Numbered from the stretch's first letter, positions 1-5,680 are shown. The stretch: DNA of 5,778 nt from Thermococci archaeon (GCA_003663535.1 QMUE01000103.1:1-5778); one strand, 5' to 3'. Made by a program: numbers and translations. The notes: generated from the letters alone by a model not told the origin.

Positions 1-135
1 AAATGCGTGCTTGCCCCTGTAAAGTATTAACCTCTCTTCATCACGGTTTTCTTTTGGGAAATCACAAAATATACAGCCGTTGTGTTTTGGGGATCTTATG
101 TATTTGATGCGCCATGGTGCCCATATGTGATTCAT
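1..135 (-). CDS. HIT-family (histidine triad) nucleotide-binding protein, N-terminal part
   Basis: Only the first 45 residues are in the window; the gene runs off the left edge. The protein starts MNHIWAPWRIKYI and then carries a CIFCD motif (C21, C24). A WAPWR-x2-YI opening followed by CxFC is the usual start of the Ap4A-phosphorylase-like branch of the HIT superfamily, whose members act on dinucleoside polyphosphates or nucleoside phosphoramidates in the cytoplasm. The CxxC pair is half of a zinc site in that branch. The catalytic HxHxH triad would lie beyond the edge and cannot be checked. The ATG at 135 has a GAGGTGA ribosome site at 140-146, five bases from GGTG to the ATG, and a TATA element centred about 36 nt upstream. 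The gene is divergent from apgM with a 93-nt gap. Family assignment is fairly sure; the exact substrate is unknown. Confidence 0.85.
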   Translation of the reverse strand, partial: MNHIWAPWRIKYIRSPKHNGCIFCDFPKENRDEERLILYRGKHAF

Positions 136-166
136 GTCTTCACCTCAATTGGGAAAAAACTTGGAG

Positions 167-174
167 ATTAAAAA
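167..174 (-). promoter_or_regulatory. TATA element for the HIT-family gene
   Basis: On the minus strand this reads TTTTTAAT, centred 35.5 nt before the HIT start codon. That predicts a leader of about 10 nt just holding the GAGGTGA ribosome site. It forms an exact inverted repeat with the apgM TATA at 189-196. Placement by pattern and spacing only. Confidence 0.5.
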
Positions 175-188
175 GGTTTCTCATAAAG

Positions 189-196
189 TTTTTAAT
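189..196 (+). promoter_or_regulatory. TATA element for apgM
   Basis: TTTTTAAT is centred 36.5 nt before the apgM GTG start, mirroring the element for the divergent HIT gene at the same distance. The predicted transcript starts about 10 nt before the GTG and includes the ribosome site GGTGA at 218-222. Confidence 0.5.
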
Positions 197-228
197 TCTC
201 TTTTAGTATTCACCCCAGGTGATAGATC

Positions 229-1461
229 GTGAAAAGAAAGGGAATTCTTATTATTCTCGACGGACTTGGAGACAGGCCCATAGAGGAACTTGGTGGAAAA
301 ACGGCTCTTGAGTATGCAAACACTCCAAACATGGATAAACTTGCAAAGATGGGGATTTTGGGACAGCAAGATCCTATAGCTCCTGGAAAACCTGCTGGAA
401 GTGATACCGCTCATTTGGCCATATTTGGGTATGATCCATATCAAACCTATAGGGGAAGGGGATTTTTTGAGGCCTTGGGTGTAGGTTTAGATCTTGATGA
501 GGATGATTTGGCCTTTAGAGTTAATTTCGCCACAATTGAAAACGGAATAATAACCGATAGAAGAGCAGGAAGAATAAGTACTGAAGAGGCCCATGAACTT
601 GCAAAAGCGATCCAGGAGAATGTAAAGCTACCGGTGGAGTTCATTTTTGTAGGTGCAACAGGCCATAGAGCCGTTCTTGTCCTTAAAGGAATGGCCAGCG
701 GATACAAAGTTGGAGAGAACGATCCCCACGTAGAAGGAAAGCCACCCCATGAATTTGAGTATGGAGATGAGGAGAGTAAAAAAGTTGTAGAAATCCTTGA
801 AGAATTTGTAGAAAAAGCACATAAAGTGCTTGAGCACCATCAAATAAATGAGAAGAGAAAAAAAGAAGGAAAACCTGTTGCAAATTATCTCTTAATCAGA
901 GGGGCCGGAACATATCCAAATATACCAATGAAGTTTACAAAGCAATGGAAAGTTAAAGCAGCTGCCGTAGTTGCCACGGCTCTTGTCAAAGGCGTTGCAA
1001 GGGCAATAGGCTTTGATGTTTACACACCAGAGGGAGCAACCGGCGAGTACAATACCGATGCCATGGCCAAAGCAAAAGCAGTGGTAGAGCTCTTAAAAGA
1101 TTATGACTTTATCTTTCTCCATTTTAAGCCAACCGATGCCGCTGGCCATGACAACAATCCAAAGAAAAAGGTGGAGATGGTAGAGAGAGCGGATGAAATG
1201 ATTGGTTATATAGTTGAGAGCATTGACCTTGAAAATACTGTAATAGCAATTACCGGAGACCATTCAACGCCGTGTGAAGTCAAGAACCACAGTGGCGATC
1301 CAGTTCCTCTGTTAATTGTCGGTGGAGGAGTTAGAGCGGATTACACAGAAAGCTTTGGTGAAAGGGAATGCATGCGGGGCGGAATAGGTAGAGTTAGAGG
1401 AAAATACATAGTGCCAATAATAATGGATTTAATGGGAAGGACAGAGAAGTTTGGAGCTTAG
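229..1461 (+). CDS. apgM: 2,3-bisphosphoglycerate-independent phosphoglycerate mutase, archaeal type
   Basis: Interconverts 3- and 2-phosphoglycerate in glycolysis and gluconeogenesis; cytoplasmic, metal-dependent, alkaline phosphatase superfamily. The protein is 410 residues, the normal length for archaeal ApgM. The metal and catalytic positions are all visible: D11 in ILDGLGDR, the phosphoryl-accepting S58 in AGSDTAHLAIFGYDP, D303 and H307 in KPTDAAGHD, D344 and H345 in TGDHSTP, and H354 in NHSGDP. These correspond to the two-metal site known in the family. The start is GTG at 229, chosen because GGTGA at 218-222 lies six bases upstream and the protein begins directly with the conserved ILIILDG strand. 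It is a stand-alone gene: divergent from the HIT gene and followed by an oligo-T stretch. No damage or unusual composition is seen. Confidence 0.97.
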   Translation: MKRKGILIILDGLGDRPIEELGGKTALEYANTPNMDKLAKMGILGQQDPIAPGKPAGSDTAHLAIFGYDPYQTYRGRGFFEALGVGLDLDEDDLAFRVNFATIENGIITDRRAGRISTEEAHELAKAIQENVKLPVEFIFVGATGHRAVLVLKGMASGYKVGENDPHVEGKPPHEFEYGDEESKKVVEILEEFVEKAHKVLEHHQINEKRKKEGKPVANYLLIRGAGTYPNIPMKFTKQWKVKAAAVVATALVKGVARAIGFDVYTPEGATGEYNTDAMAKAKAVVELLKDYDFIFLHFKPTDAAGHDNNPKKKVEMVERADEMIGYIVESIDLENTVIAITGDHSTPCEVKNHSGDPVPLLIVGGGVRADYTESFGERECMRGGIGRVRGKYIVPIIMDLMGRTEKFGA

Positions 1462-1483
1462 TTTTGTTTCGCTTTTTCTCTTC
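1462..1483 (+). terminator. Oligo-T terminator after apgM
   Basis: Directly after the apgM stop the plus strand runs TTTTGTTTCGCTTTTTCTCT, several T tracts without a strong hairpin. This is the usual form of intrinsic termination in Thermococcales. Confidence 0.55.
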
Positions 1484-1502
1484 TACTGCATCCTCCTTGA
1501 GT

Positions 1503-1730
1503 AGGGAGAATGTCAATTCAACATTTTTAGCTTTTCAATTATACATAGAAAAGGTGAAAGAGCCTGCAATATCCTGAAGAAAACTGGAACTCGTTGTGTT
1601 AAATGAGAGAGGAGAAGGTGCTCTATTAAGGGGAGAAGCCTACCTCATCTGGGGCTTGGGGGGCTTTCCAGCTCTCAGGGAAAAGGTTAAAAATAATAAT
1701 TGTGATTATAATAATGATGATTATCATTGA
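1503..1730 (+). other. Gap with coding-like remnant, no intact gene
   Basis: The apgM-ATPase gap (1462-1726) holds no complete gene, but one plus frame looks once-coding. It is interrupted by a TGA at 1575-1577. After that stop it stays open to the TGA at 1728-1730, with a stretch from about 1587 to 1688 using preferred codons (GAA, AAG, AGG, CTC, GCC, TAC) and reading ELVVLNERGEG then LLRGEAYLIWGLGGF. Before the stop, the same frame reads STFLAFQLYIEKVKEPAIS. I do not recognise the family. A GTG at 1596 could start a 44-residue ORF, but it lacks a ribosome site and its last part runs into AT-rich promoter DNA. A gene remnant seems likelier than a live gene. No RNA gene was seen here. Confidence 0.3.
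1682..1694 (+). promoter_or_regulatory. Candidate BRE/TATA for the ATPase gene
   Basis: AAAGG followed by TTAAAAAT (1687-1694) is centred 36.5 nt before the TTG at 1727, the same spacing seen at apgM, HIT and the 57-residue membrane protein gene. This is the main support for the TTG start, because no GGTG ribosome site precedes it. Confidence 0.45.
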
Positions 1731-3056
1731 TTCGCTTCGTGGACAGAAGAGAGGAACTAAACTCGCTGAAGGAGCGCCTTGGGAGCAAGGGCTTTGAGCT
1801 GATAGTCATCTACGGTAGGAGAAGGGTGGGGAAGACGAGGCTGGTTCTTGAGGCCGTTAAGGATTCTCCCCACGTTTACTATCTTGCTGTTGAGGGAGAA
1901 AATTTAAGGCATTTCAGAAAAAGCGCAGAGAGAGTCTTTCCAGAAGTCAAATATTCACGCGAGAACTGGGAGGAGACACTCCACGCTCTTAAAGATAAGG
2001 TTGTGGTGATAGATGAATTCCCAAATCTTATAAAGGAGAATCCTGGTGTTCTTTCTGTTTTTCAGAGGGTGATAGATCTCGATCTATCAAACTCAAGGAC
2101 AAAGCTGATCATCCTCGGCTCATCTGTGAGTATGATGACTGAGAAGGTGCTGAGCTACAAAAGCCCCCTCTATGGGAGGAGAACGGGCTCAATGAAGCTA
2201 AAGCCTATGGGTTTCTTCACGCTCAGGGAGTTCTTTCCGGACACTAGATGGGAGGAACTCGTCGAGGTCTATGGGCTCACCGATGGAATACCCTTCTACA
2301 TAACACAGATAAAGTTGCCTTTTTGGGAATGGCTTGAAAAAGAACTCTTGAGTCCAGTGAGCTTCTTCAGGGACGAGGTGGATTTTCTCCTTCGTTACGA
2401 GTTCATGGAGGTAGGAACCTACAAACGAATCCTTGAGGCGATAGCCAACGGGAGGACAACTCCAAAGGAGATAAGGGACTTTACGGGAATGAGACACTCT
2501 GATCTAACGCCCTATCTAAGAAATCTCATGGGGGCTGGTTTCGTCGTGCGTGGGGTTCCAATAGGAGAGAGAAAGCTCGAAAAGGGGACGCTACTTCATC
2601 TCAGACAATTTTCTTGCTTTCTGGTTCCGTTTCATCTACCCTAATCTCTCAGCCCTTGAGGAAGGAACATTTGACATAGAGGAGATTAGAGAGAGCTATC
2701 CTCACTATCTTGGCTTTGTCTTTGAGAAGGTCGCGAGAGAGTTTTTGATTAAGCTGAATAAAGTTGGGAGGTTGCCTTTTAGGTTCACAAAAATCGGTTG
2801 CTGGTGGCATAAGGAAGAGGAGATTGATCTGGTTGCTCTCAACGAGCGAGAGGGAAAGACCCTGTTCGTGGAGGTGAAATGGAAGGAGTTGAGCGAGAGA
2901 GAGGCTCGAGGGATTTTGAAAGATTTGAAGAGGAAGAGTGAGCTCGTTGGATTGGAGGATTACGAGGGATATTATGGCTTAGTGGCTAAAAGTATTAAAG
3001 GGAAAGAAAAGCTGAGGGAGGAGGGACCCCTTGTCTGGGATTTGAGGGACTTCTAA
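1727..3056 (+). pseudogene. Archaeal P-loop ATPase with C-terminal DUF234 nuclease-like domain, frameshifted
   Basis: Two plus-strand reading frames together make one protein of the archaeal ATPase family (PF01637 ATPase_2 plus PF03008 DUF234). The first part holds the Walker A motif GRRRVGKT (30-37), Walker B VVVIDEF (92-98), the sensor stretch LIILGSSVSMM (127-137), SPLYGRRTG (146-154) and a winged-helix-like segment (about 230-285). After KG at 2587 the frame is lost and this ORF ends at 2644. Skipping A2588 restores GRYFISDNFLAFWFRF, the expected start of DUF234, and the frame then stays open to 3056. The restored length is 442 residues, normal for the family. The DUF234 part keeps a PD-(D/E)xK-like signature, D367 and E382-x-K384 (EEIDLVAL, FVEVKW). 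Function in the family is unsettled; defence or mobile-element roles have been suggested. The break may be real or a sequencing error. The TTG start at 1727 is supported by the TATA spacing and by the usual opening RFVDRREEL. Confidence 0.9.
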
Positions 3057-3063
3057 GGAGAAA

Positions 3064-3078
3064 GGTTTTCTTTTTTTG
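3064..3078 (+). terminator. Oligo-T terminator after the ATPase gene
   Basis: TTTTCTTTTTTT at 3066-3077 follows the ATPase stop by 10 nt, with no clear hairpin before it. This is typical of archaeal intrinsic termination. Confidence 0.6.
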
Positions 3079-3084
3079 GATGCC

Positions 3085-3092
3085 TATATATT
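3085..3092 (+). promoter_or_regulatory. TATA element for the small lysine-rich gene
   Basis: TATATATT is centred 36.5 nt before the ATG at 3125, matching the spacing at other genes in this window. It is only 15.5 nt from the ATG at 3104, too close to serve that start. It therefore favours the 3125 start. Confidence 0.45.
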
Positions 3093-3124
3093 AGGGTGGC
3101 TTCATGATCCGCGTTGTGGTGGGG

Positions 3125-3341
3125 ATGTTCATATTCGGTGGGAAGAGGAAAAAAGAATCAAAGAATATATACGGGAAGGCCAAGAAGAAGGCCCTAGAAA
3201 AAGCCCAACTCTAGGATAGGCGAGCTCTACGCTAAAAAGTCCACGTCTGAAACCCTAACGCTTATTGGCATCTACTCATTCGTGGCTGAGATGATAATGA
3301 GAAACGAGCTTGAAAGGCTGAAGGAAATTGAAAACCTCTAA
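3125..3341 (+). pseudogene. Small lysine-rich protein of unknown function, apparently frameshifted
   Basis: The first frame reads MFIFGGKRKKESKNIYGKAK and stops at a TAG at 3212-3214. A second plus frame is open from 3198 and reads RIGELYAKKSTSE then LIGIYSFVAEMIMRNELERL to a TAA at 3339-3341. Both halves are coding-like and basic to amphipathic, and skipping one base between 3195 and 3214 joins them into a product of about 71 residues. I do not recognise a family. The start is uncertain: the ATG at 3125 fits the TATA spacing but has a ribosome site (GGTGGGG) only three bases away, while an in-frame ATG at 3104 has a better-spaced GGTG (3095-3098) and would add MIRVVVG. Alternatives are an intact 36-residue ORF (3104-3214) plus unrelated downstream sequence, or a sequencing error in a live gene. 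Confidence 0.5.
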
Positions 3342-3361
3342 AGTGGGCCTGTAAGAGGTTT
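3332..3361. terminator. Hairpin between convergent genes, possible terminator
   Basis: AAACCTCT at 3332-3339 pairs perfectly with AGAGGTTT at 3354-3361 around a 14-nt loop. The left arm covers the end of the small lysine-rich gene, and the structure sits 20 nt before the UDG-like gene's stop. No T tract follows on either strand, so the terminator role is weak. It may instead be chance. Confidence 0.25.
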
Positions 3362-3380
3362 GAAGTACCCTATGCACACC

Positions 3381-4136
3381 TCAACATGCCTCACCGTTAA
3401 TTGAGATAAAAGCCTCCCTTACCCGTTTATACTCCTCAAGCATCTCTTTATTTGGCTCTCTTAAGCCTCTTCTCACGTACCACGCCGGATGTCTGAGGTA
3501 TATGGAGTCAAAGCCCAACTTCTCTAGGGCTTTATGTGCAGTCCTACCAACAGCAAAAATTGCTTCAGGCTTGAGAATCTCAAGCTCTCTCACTAAGAGA
3601 CTTAACTCTCTTTCACCAAAGCCCTTCAGCTTGTTCTCTGGTGGATTGCACTTCACAGCATTAGTAATGTACACAAAGTCGGGGTTTATATCAAGGGAGA
3701 AAAGGGCTTTTCTGAGCAGTATCCCCGAAGCATCTCTATAAAAGCATATTCCCGTTAAACCACACCCCTTTCTACCCGGGGCTTCACCCACTAGAACTAC
3801 CTTAGAGCCTACCCACCCATTTGCAAAGGGCAATCCTTTAAAGGCCTTAATTTTAATTTGATATTCATAGTACTCCTCGTAGCAGAATTTTGTAGGGTTC
3901 TTAAGGAATTCATTGTAAAGCTTTGCGAGCTGGAGAGCCCTGCGCTCATCTTCTTCATTTTTTACTAAAAACCTTTCATTGGGGTTGTAAATGGTCTTAG
4001 CATAGACACCATAGGTGTCTTCGTCTAATGCCAAAAGGTCTCTCCAGTCCCGCAAGATAAGAGGCATGACTTTGAAGTTTTTGGGATTTATGTAAATCTC
4101 TCCAATCTTTCTTAAAGAACCAAACCTAAGCAGCAT
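3381..4136 (-). CDS. Uracil-DNA glycosylase superfamily protein (family 4/5-like, divergent)
   Basis: Predicted DNA repair glycosylase that would remove uracil or another damaged base. Numbered from the ATG at 4136 (251 residues), it shows VLVGEAPG (114-121), a following CGLTGICFYRDASG (125-138) in the place of the family 4/5 TGR-F-GD-G region, ITNAVKCNPPENK (157-169), and RHPAWYVRRG (215-224) with H216 in the active-site HP motif. The order and spacing fit SPUDNG families 4 and 5. The Fe4S4 cluster cysteines of those families are not all present: C163 of KCNPP remains, but the partner about 16 residues later and an N-terminal CxxC are missing. The ATG at 4136 is preferred over a longer start at 4238, which would run through the opposing zinc-ribbon gene; a TATA 26 nt upstream of 4136 implies a leaderless mRNA. 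Superfamily is fairly sure, substrate is not. Confidence 0.85.
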   Translation of the reverse strand: MLLRFGSLRKIGEIYINPKNFKVMPLILRDWRDLLALDEDTYGVYAKTIYNPNERFLVKNEEDERRALQLAKLYNEFLKNPTKFCYEEYYEYQIKIKAFKGLPFANGWVGSKVVLVGEAPGRKGCGLTGICFYRDASGILLRKALFSLDINPDFVYITNAVKCNPPENKLKGFGERELSLLVRELEILKPEAIFAVGRTAHKALEKLGFDSIYLRHPAWYVRRGLREPNKEMLEEYKRVREAFISINGEAC

Positions 4137-4140
4137 AATC

Positions 4141-4148
4141 GATAAAAG
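4141..4148 (+). promoter_or_regulatory. Possible TATA element for the zinc-ribbon gene
   Basis: GATAAAAG is centred 34.5 nt before the ATG at 4179, close to the spacing seen elsewhere in this window. The match to a TATA consensus is only moderate. Confidence 0.35.
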
Positions 4149-4158
4149 GATTAACGGG

Positions 4159-4166
4159 TTTATAAT
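4159..4166 (-). promoter_or_regulatory. TATA element for the UDG-like gene, leaderless start
   Basis: On the minus strand this reads ATTATAAA, centred 26.5 nt before the ATG at 4136. Transcription would begin at or next to that ATG, giving a leaderless mRNA. This agrees with the absence of a GGTG ribosome site before it. Confidence 0.5.
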
Positions 4167-4178
4167 TTTGGTGGTATT

Positions 4179-4427
4179 ATGGAGGTCAAAAAGTGTCCTT
4201 TTTGCGGGGGAACAATGATAAAAGGAAAAAGCCCCCAAGAAGGTTATGCCCTATACTTCTGGAAGGCTCCATGGAAGAAGGGATTCAAAGGAGCAATTAG
4301 CGGAACCATAAAAGCATATCCCTGGCTCTGTGTTGACTGTGGTGCGGTAATTCCATATATAGAGGAACAAGACCTTCAAAAGGTAAAAGAGGAATACGAA
4401 GAACTGAAACTAATGGGAGAACTTTAG
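4179..4427 (+). CDS. Small zinc-ribbon protein of unknown function
   Basis: The 82-residue protein has CPFCGG near the start (C6, C9) and CVDCG (C51, C54), two knuckles 41 residues apart that would bind one zinc. The stretch between them is rich in aromatic and basic residues (YALYFWKAPWKKGFKGAI), and the C-terminus is a charged helix (QDLQKVKEEYEELKL). The layout resembles small stand-alone zinc-ribbon proteins of the DUF6487/PF20097 kind, but I assign that only tentatively. No catalytic motif is seen; binding to nucleic acid or a partner protein is possible. The ATG at 4179 follows GGTGGT (4170-4175) at five bases from GGTG. The gene diverges from the UDG-like gene across a 42-nt gap and its stop overlaps the stop of the membrane protein gene on the other strand. 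Confidence 0.88.
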   Translation: MEVKKCPFCGGTMIKGKSPQEGYALYFWKAPWKKGFKGAISGTIKAYPWLCVDCGAVIPYIEEQDLQKVKEEYEELKLMGEL

Positions 4428-4597
4428 TTTCTTCCAAATCTCGCTTCCCACCGAAGGAATAGAAAGAGGATTATAAAGACAATCGTGATGTAGTAGCTAA
4501 CTGTGAATGGTACAACGCCAACAAGGCCCAAAGTATATAGAAAACCCAGTACTATAACAACTGGAAGCAATAATCTATAAAATCTCTTTCTTTCCAT
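4424..4597 (-). CDS. Small membrane protein, 57 residues, two transmembrane segments
   Basis: Unrecognised small protein. It begins MERKRFYRLL, followed by a first hydrophobic segment LPVVIVLGFLYTLGLVGVV (about 11-29), a short turn PFTVSYY, a second segment ITIVFIILFLFL (about 37-48), and a basic tail RWEARFGRN. The basic ends suggest a helical hairpin with both termini in the cytoplasm. The ATG at 4597 has a well-placed GGTGGG site (GGTG at 4603-4606, five bases away) and a TATA centred 35.5 nt upstream, so both signals support a real gene despite its length. Its stop shares four bases (4424-4427) with the end of the convergent zinc-ribbon gene. It lies in the same direction as and downstream of the lipoprotein gene, but has its own promoter. 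Confidence 0.8.
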   Translation of the reverse strand: MERKRFYRLLLPVVIVLGFLYTLGLVGVVPFTVSYYITIVFIILFLFLRWEARFGRN

Positions 4598-4628
4598 ATT
4601 CCCACCGAGTATGTGATAATTGCGCCAA

Positions 4629-4636
4629 TTTTTAAA
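4629..4636 (-). promoter_or_regulatory. TATA element for the 57-residue membrane protein gene
   Basis: On the minus strand this reads TTTAAAAA, centred 35.5 nt before the ATG at 4597. It predicts a leader of about 10 nt containing the GGTG site. Confidence 0.5.
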
Positions 4637-4645
4637 CGTTCCGGA

Positions 4646-4669
4646 GAAATTAAAAAATAAATGACAAAA
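4646..4669 (-). terminator. Oligo-T terminator after the lipoprotein gene
   Basis: Directly after the lipoprotein stop, the minus strand reads TTTTGTCATTTATTTTTTAA, a run of T tracts. This separates the lipoprotein transcript from the membrane protein gene downstream. Confidence 0.6.
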
Positions 4670-5653
4670 CTAGCTGGAAGTGGCTTCACAGACCAATGGC
4701 TGAGCTTCAATATTAAATGCATCTGGGTGTAAAAATCTTGCAATTTCTTCCAATCCCTCTACTACTCTTGGGCTTTGTCTTGCAACAATGTCATCACTGC
4801 TTAGGGTGTAAACTCTTCCATTTTTCACTGCATCTGTGTTGGCGAGAGGGCTGTCACATAGTTCATTTGCTGTTATACCTGCACTTGGAGGGAGTATTAT
4901 TATCTCGGGATTTCTTGCAATGACTTCCTCAACACTAACTTGGGGCCATCCTTGAGTATCAGCAAATATATTCTCTCCTCCACCAAGAGTTATAAGCTCA
5001 CCAATGAATGTTCCATTACCTGTGGTGATTAGTGGGTCCCACCAGACGATGTATAATACTCTGGGCTTCTCTTTGTTCTTCACTTTTTCCTGAATGCTGT
5101 TTATCTTTTCTTCCATCTCTATTATTGCTTTTTGGGCCTGATCCTCTTTGTTAGTAACATTTCCCAAGAGTTCAACTGCTTCATAGATCTCTTCTACACT
5201 CTGGGGCTCTACTATAATAACAGGGGCTATCTTCTTCAGCTGATCTATATACTTGAAATGATATTTGAGTCCAATTATAAGATCTGGCTTTAGAGAGGCA
5301 ATTATTTCAATGTTCGGCTCCATATCTCCTACAATTGTCCTTCCTTCCTGTACATTATTTGGATAGTTGTCCCATTTTGTTATTCCGACAACTTTATCAA
5401 GTGCTTCGATGAAATAAAGCGTTTCAGTAATGCTTGGGGCGAGGGAAACAATATGCATTGGTTCACTTTCTATACTTACTTCTCTGCCTGCAAAGTCTTT
5501 CACTGTGAGTGAGTATCTTTCAATGTAAGTGTTTGTTTGCTCTTCTTTTAAAGTGGAATTCCCTTCGAGTTGTGTTGTAGTTGGAGATTGACCTACACAT
5601 CCAGCAATGATCACAACTACAAGCAAGAATGCTATGGTTCCTAGCCTCTTCAT
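4670..5653 (-). CDS. ABC transporter substrate-binding lipoprotein, BtuF/FepB-like (PF01497)
   Basis: Extracellular, membrane-anchored binding protein for an importer of cobalamin or an iron/metal chelate. Of 327 residues, the first 18 form a signal peptide (KR then LLVVVIIAG) ending in the lipobox IIAGC, with C19 the likely lipid anchor. A Thr/Ser/Gln-rich linker (about 20-45) leads into the periplasmic-binding fold (about 55-310). Family landmarks are IVSLAPSITETLY (68-80), VGDMEPNIEIIASLKPDLII (108-127), GNGTFIGELITLGGGENIF (212-230), VEEVIARNPEIIIL (241-254) and the C-terminal helix. C266 and C322 could form a disulfide. The ATG at 5653 follows AGGTGG (5659-5664); a longer GTG start at 5662 lies inside that ribosome site and is rejected. 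No permease or ATPase gene is in the window, so the ligand is undecided. Its promoter is flanked by two identical palindromes. Confidence 0.92.
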   Translation of the reverse strand: MKRLGTIAFLLVVVIIAGCVGQSPTTTQLEGNSTLKEEQTNTYIERYSLTVKDFAGREVSIESEPMHIVSLAPSITETLYFIEALDKVVGITKWDNYPNNVQEGRTIVGDMEPNIEIIASLKPDLIIGLKYHFKYIDQLKKIAPVIIVEPQSVEEIYEAVELLGNVTNKEDQAQKAIIEMEEKINSIQEKVKNKEKPRVLYIVWWDPLITTGNGTFIGELITLGGGENIFADTQGWPQVSVEEVIARNPEIIILPPSAGITANELCDSPLANTDAVKNGRVYTLSSDDIVARQSPRVVEGLEEIARFLHPDAFNIEAQPLVCEATSS

Positions 5654-5662
5654 GATTTCCAC

Positions 5663-5680
5663 CTGGATATTTTGTCCAAC
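5663..5680. promoter_or_regulatory. Candidate operator, copy 1
   Basis: CTGGATATTTTGTCCAAC matches copy 2 (5710-5727) in 17 of 18 positions. The core is a dyad, TGGA-N7-TCCA. It covers the predicted transcription start of the lipoprotein gene and touches its ribosome site, a position where a bound protein would block transcription. Confidence 0.65.

Noticed and set aside
181..883. Several minus-strand ORFs of 66-87 residues opposite apgM
   Set aside because: They are shadows of the strongly coding apgM frame, with no ribosome sites and unlikely composition.
2198..2497. 99-residue minus-strand ORF opposite the ATPase
   Set aside because: The opposite strand encodes conserved ATPase sequence; no motif or start signal is seen in this ORF.
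3502..3741. 79-residue plus-strand ORF opposite the UDG-like gene
   Set aside because: It lies over conserved motifs of the UDG-like gene and has no start signals.
4137..4238. Longer N-terminus for the UDG-like protein (34 extra residues from 4238)
   Set aside because: It would overlap the well-supported zinc-ribbon gene on the other strand, has no ribosome site, and the TATA at 4159-4166 lies inside it.
4552..4743. 63-residue minus-strand ORF
   Set aside because: It crosses the terminator and promoter between the lipoprotein and membrane protein genes in another frame; the 57-residue frame has far better signals.
4717..4923. 68-residue plus-strand ORF opposite the lipoprotein
   Set aside because: Its Leu/His/Cys-rich composition is that of an antisense shadow of a coding frame.
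5654..5662. GTG start at 5662 for the lipoprotein
   Set aside because: That GTG is part of the AGGTGG ribosome site for the ATG at 5653, which gives a standard lipoprotein signal peptide.
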